DNA from: Polysphondylium violaceum
Taxonomy: Eukaryota; Evosea; Eumycetozoa; Dictyosteliales; Dictyosteliaceae
Assembly: GCA_000277445.1 (NCBI GenBank)
Contig: AJWJ01000089.1
Location: 1 to 59,345 of the forward strand
Length of the DNA stretch: 59,345 nt
Direction of reading: 5' to 3'
Under the pieces are notes generated by a model. The model searched no databases, was not told the DNA's origin, and saw only the letters and a list, made by a program, of their open reading frames with translations. Below are positions 56,117 to 59,345 of the stretch, piece by piece. Each line of letters starts with the position of its first letter. Within the stretch, counting starts at the first letter, position 1. Made by a program: the position numbers and the translations under genes.

Positions 56117-56578
56117 TGTTCTGTTATTCTTTGTTGTTGTTGTTATTGTTACTAATTTGCTTTAAAAATAAATATTTGTATAGTTTTATAAATATCTGAT
56201 AATATAAATGAATTAGTTTTCATTGTGTGATGATATATAATCACAAAAATAAAATAAAATAAATAAAAAATGGTAAATAATACTTACAATAAATTAAATA
56301 AATAACTAAAGTGGTAAGTGGGGGTAATAATTGAAATTGAAAAAAACCCAGACAATTTCTAAAACACCCCTATTTTCAAAATTTCATATCATTATTATGA
56401 AACAGAAATCGCACTATTTCCTAAACAAGACAAAATATCAAAAATGAAAAGGAAAAGCCAAAAAAAATAAAAATATTTATTTTTTTATTTATTTTGAATT
56501 TATTTTCACAATAGTATTGCTACTGACGAGTATATACGAATACTGGTTGATATCTATCTATCTATCTATCCAAGAGAG
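56117..56578. promoter_or_regulatory. divergent promoter of the 123-residue gene and DHFR
   Basis: AT-rich with A runs. A (CTAT)n tract at about 56551-56570 lies just before the DHFR start. No gene seen. Confidence 0.4.
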
Positions 56579-57241
56579 ATGAAAGTGTCACTCATTGTAG
56601 CAATATCAAAAGACAATGTGATTGGGAAAGGAGGTCTCATACCTTGGTTTATTCCAAGAGATTTACAACATTTTAAAGAAATCACTCTAAATCACCCTAT
56701 CATTATGGGTAGAGTCACGTTTGAGAGCATTGGTAGACTATTGCCAAATAGATATTCGATAATAATATCTTCGAAATCAAAGTTTCATAGAGTATCAGAT
56801 AATCAACCTATTCAATTAGATAATGAGTCTTCTTCTTCCTCTCCCTCCTCTAATAATAGTAACAGTAATACAACAAATACAACAGCATCGTATAAAATTG
56901 TAAATAGTGTAGAATCTGCTTACACATTTGCTAGAGATGAATTAAGAGCAGATCAGGTATTCATTATTGGCGGTAAAAGAATTTATGAATCATTTCAATC
57001 GATTGCAAATGAATTAATAATAACATATGTAGATATAAATGTCCTTGATCAACCACAACAACAACTAGATAACAACAACAACTCTACTCCTGCAACAGTA
57101 TCAAAACATGATGATATCACATTTTATAATCCCTTTGAAAGTGAAAACGAAAGACAGAAATGGAGTATCACCAAAGAAAAACAGTTTAAAAAAGATGAAA
57201 ACAATCTGGTTGATTTTAAAATTGTATATTATAATAAATAG
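56579..57241 (+). CDS. dihydrofolate reductase, stand-alone
   Basis: Single exon, 220 residues. DHFR signature: SLIVAISKDNVIGKGGLIPW, acid residue Asp28 in PRDLQHFK, HPIIMGRVTFESIGR, LPNRYSIIIS, and the NADPH-site VFIIGGKRIY. It reduces dihydrofolate to tetrahydrofolate for thymidylate and one-carbon metabolism. It is longer than bacterial enzymes (about 160) because of Ser/Asn-rich insertions at about 83-104 and 161-175. It is not fused to thymidylate synthase. The core is closer in style to bacterial FolA than to animal DHFR, but the inserts show long residence in an AT-rich dictyostelid genome. Confidence 0.92.
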   Translation: MKVSLIVAISKDNVIGKGGLIPWFIPRDLQHFKEITLNHPIIMGRVTFESIGRLLPNRYSIIISSKSKFHRVSDNQPIQLDNESSSSSPSSNNSNSNTTNTTASYKIVNSVESAYTFARDELRADQVFIIGGKRIYESFQSIANELIITYVDINVLDQPQQQLDNNNNSTPATVSKHDDITFYNPFESENERQKWSITKEKQFKKDENNLVDFKIVYYNK

Positions 57242-57635
57242 GACCTATTCGCAACTATGGCATTACAATGTTGACCATGAATTTTATTGAATGGATGTGG
57301 AGTCACTATGGCACAATTTGTTTGATCTTTTTTTTCTTCTTTTTTTGCACAATTTCAAGTTTTTTTTTGTCATTTTCTCATTTTTTTCAGATTTGTAAAT
57401 TAAAGTGTGTCATTTTTGCAACGTCGGTGAAAATGACAAACAGCACAAATAATCGACGTCTGAATATGCAACTTGTTTTAAAAATAGTAGTCGTTTAATT
57501 ACTTTATTTAATTAAAGTATATATAGTATGAGAAAATGAATATTAAAAATCATTACAACAAACACAATAATAATAATAATATTAATAATAATATTAACAA
57601 TTATCAATAATCAATAATCAATCAATATAACAAAC
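57242..57635. promoter_or_regulatory. Arf-like gene promoter, first copy
   Basis: Starts with the DHFR 3' end and contains T runs, then GTGTGTCATTTTTGCAACGT, AATCGACGTCTGAATA and TATATATAGTAT motifs before the start. Nearly the same block is present at 59080-59345, so it is a duplicated promoter. Confidence 0.6.
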
Positions 57636-58208
57636 ATGTCATTACAATATATTTTCAATTTAGTTGGTGATTTTATCAATAAAATCTATAGTTTATTCGA
57701 AGGAACCAAAGATGCCAAAATAGCAATGATTGGATTGGATAATGCTGGCAAAACAACATTGTTGTATAAATTGAAATTGGGCGAAGTCGTTACTACAATT
57801 CCAACAATTGGATTCAATGTTGAAACTGTCGAGTATAAGAATTTGAACTTCACAGTATTTGATGTCGGTGGTCAAGAAAGATTAAGAGTTTTGTGGCGTC
57901 ATTATTTTGAAGGTGTTAAAGCAATCATCTATTTAATCGATTCATCAGATTTAGAAAGAGTCAATGAAACCAAAGAAGAGTTAATGAAAGTGTTGGAAAA
58001 TGATGCACTCAGAGATGCCACTCTCCTCATCTATGCAAACAAACAAGACGGTCCAAACGCATTCACTGTATCTCAATTGGCCGACAGATTAGATTTACAT
58101 TCGATCAAGAATAGAAAATGGTTTATTCAACCTGCCATCGCCACCAGAGGTGTTGGCTTGTATGAAGGCTTGGATTGGTTATCCAAATCACTCAAAGAGT
58201 CAAAGTAG
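57636..58208 (+). CDS. Arf-like small GTPase without an N-terminal myristoylation glycine
   Basis: Single exon, 190 residues. P-loop GLDNAGKT at 33-40, then [17 protein letters not shown] (Arf effector loop), [10 protein letters not shown] (switch II with catalytic Gln), ANKQD (G4), and CAT-like region [20 protein letters not shown]. The body is very close to Arf1. The N-terminus is [20 protein letters not shown]: residue 2 is Ser, so N-myristoylation is not possible, and the helix is longer and more hydrophobic than in Arf1. WDVGGQ has become FDVGGQ. It is probably a divergent Arf or an Arl with a role in membrane traffic. Confidence 0.88.
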   Translation: MSLQYIFNLVGDFINKIYSLFEGTKDAKIAMIGLDNAGKTTLLYKLKLGEVVTTIPTIGFNVETVEYKNLNFTVFDVGGQERLRVLWRHYFEGVKAIIYLIDSSDLERVNETKEELMKVLENDALRDATLLIYANKQDGPNAFTVSQLADRLDLHSIKNRKWFIQPAIATRGVGLYEGLDWLSKSLKESK

Positions 58209-58399
58209 GAGGGGAATGGAATTAAATCAAGTGATAAATATAATATAGCTTGGTTTGTCCCATTTGTATATAAATATAAAAATAAGTGTAAATGCAAAAT
58301 CAAAGATAGATTAGATCTCGATACACTCCACTTGTAAAAACAATAATATAATAATATGATAACTCAACTCCAGAAACATCATATGTTATCATCATAAAA

Positions 58400-58560
58400 A
58401 TAGAAGAGATAAATGGACTTTAACCAAAGAAAATCAATTTAAAAAATATGAAAAATCTTGTTGGTTTTAAAATTGTATATTATAATAAAATCTATTCGCA
58501 GGGCGACTTTTGTGAACGACAATGTTGATAATGATTGTATTTTATTAAATATGTAATTTG
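58400..58560 (+). pseudogene. duplicated 3' end of the DHFR gene
   Basis: The bases from AGAAGAGATAAATGG to TGTATTTTATT match the DHFR end and its 3' flank (57145-57290) with scattered changes. FKIVYYNK is still readable, but the frame is broken before it. It is placed downstream of the Arf-like gene, so it belongs to a duplicated unit. Confidence 0.75.
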
Positions 58561-59079
58561 TTTATCCGAAACTAAAACTCATCTATTGATAAATTTAAGA
58601 CTATGTTTGCTATCCAACCATACGCCAAATGATTGAGGAAATAAATCTATTTCTTTTTATCATAAAAGCTAAGTAATAATTAATTCATTTTCCTTTTGTA
58701 TTAGTTTGCCTCAGAATAGTTTTTTTATCTGCATACAGGTCCATAGTTTCTTTGATTTAAATAAAGAAAATAAATTTTACTTAACCCAATGAAAGAATTC
58801 AAAACAAATATTACAAATTTTGGTCAATGTGAATACGTTGATCAAATCAAATGTAATGAAAATTGACTCGGAGGGAGATAGGGTATCTAGGTCTATTGGT
58901 CCAACATTAATTTACACTCAAAACTATCAATACTAATATTTCAAACAAATTCTATAATGCAAACTTCCTTCGAAATATATTTCAAACTATTCTTTACACT
59001 TATTGCATATTCCCAGCTATTTTATGTTTTTACCAAGTTTTCCCATCTTTTTTCGACATCACTAATATTTTTTGAAAAT
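58561..59079. other. spacer inside the duplicated unit
   Basis: About 520 bp of AT-rich sequence with no counterpart between the first DHFR end and its Arf promoter. The open frame at 58957-59145 is low-complexity and not supported as a gene. Probably inserted or diverged after duplication. Confidence 0.45.
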
Positions 59080-59345
59080 TTTCAAGTTTTTTTTTGCATT
59101 TTCTCATTTTTTTCGGATTTTAAAGGTGTTTTGTTTTATTTTTAAATTAAAGTGTGTCATTTTTGCAACGTCGGTGAATATGACAAACAGCAATAATCGA
59201 CGTCTGAATACTCAACATGTTTTAAAATAGTAGTCGTATAATTACTTTATTTATTTAAAGTATATATAGTATTAAAAAATGAATATTTTAAAATCATTAC
59301 AACAAACAACAAATAATATTAATACTATTAATAATATTCACAAAC
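59080..59345. promoter_or_regulatory. Arf-like gene promoter, second copy
   Basis: Repeats 57353-57635: T runs, GTGTGTCATTTTTGCAACGT, ATAATCGACGTCTGAATA, a TATATATAGTATTA box and the ATTACAACAAACA leader, ending CACAAAC. In the first copy ACAAAC directly precedes the ATG. The window therefore stops right where a second Arf gene should start. Confidence 0.75.

Noticed and set aside
58957-59145. 62-codon plus-strand frame at the right edge
   Set aside because: Phe-rich low-complexity translation of T runs overlapping the duplicated Arf promoter.

Overview
This window is nuclear DNA of a dictyostelid social amoeba (Amoebozoa). The signs are AT-rich spacers with long A/T runs, poly-Gln and poly-Asn tracts inside proteins, short AT-rich GT-AG introns, and dictyostelid hallmark families: a CudA-type transcription factor, FNIP-repeat proteins and expanded Rab-like GTPases. 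The species cannot be fixed from the sequence alone. Codon use is less extreme than I would expect for D. discoideum, and a stand-alone dihydrofolate reductase is present.

Left part (0-27 kb), mostly single-copy genes: a partial 3' end, a cudA-like regulator, a 2.9 kb divergent promoter, a formin, a coiled-coil protein, an atypical Rab-like GTPase, two tandem four-TM proteins with a decayed third copy, Notchless (NLE1), a five-TM protein, Pam18/Tim14, URM1 (minus strand, three short exons), RPL26, SMU1, a mitochondrial-type metallo-beta-lactamase hydrolase, a large J-like/FN3 protein with a long promoter, and a divergent pair of small paralogous proteins.

Middle (28-40 kb), the most unusual region: about ten tandem copies, all on the minus strand, of a Rab-like GTPase family. 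All share one intron at the same place. They keep the P-loop, an NKxD-type G4 and SAK, and most end in a CaaX box. The DTAGQ core of switch II is replaced in every copy. Several copies are chimeric or frameshifted. A 3.2 kb block interrupts the array with DDE-transposase remains, FNIP-like relics and a small secreted Cys-rich protein gene.

40-49 kb: four intact single-exon FNIP-repeat genes in tandem, with conserved relic spacers and an inverted truncated copy at the outer edge.

Right part (49-59 kb), housekeeping genes again: adenylate kinase, TTC1, EXOSC5/Rrp46, an ankyrin-TPR protein, a secreted GH16 glucanase, two small unknown proteins, DHFR and an Arf-like GTPase without Gly2. After the Arf gene, a DHFR 3' fragment and a second copy of the Arf promoter show that the DHFR-tail/Arf unit was tandemly duplicated. 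A second Arf copy is expected just past the window end.

Exon boundaries were placed by hand from GT/AG sites, frame continuity and paralog or family comparison.
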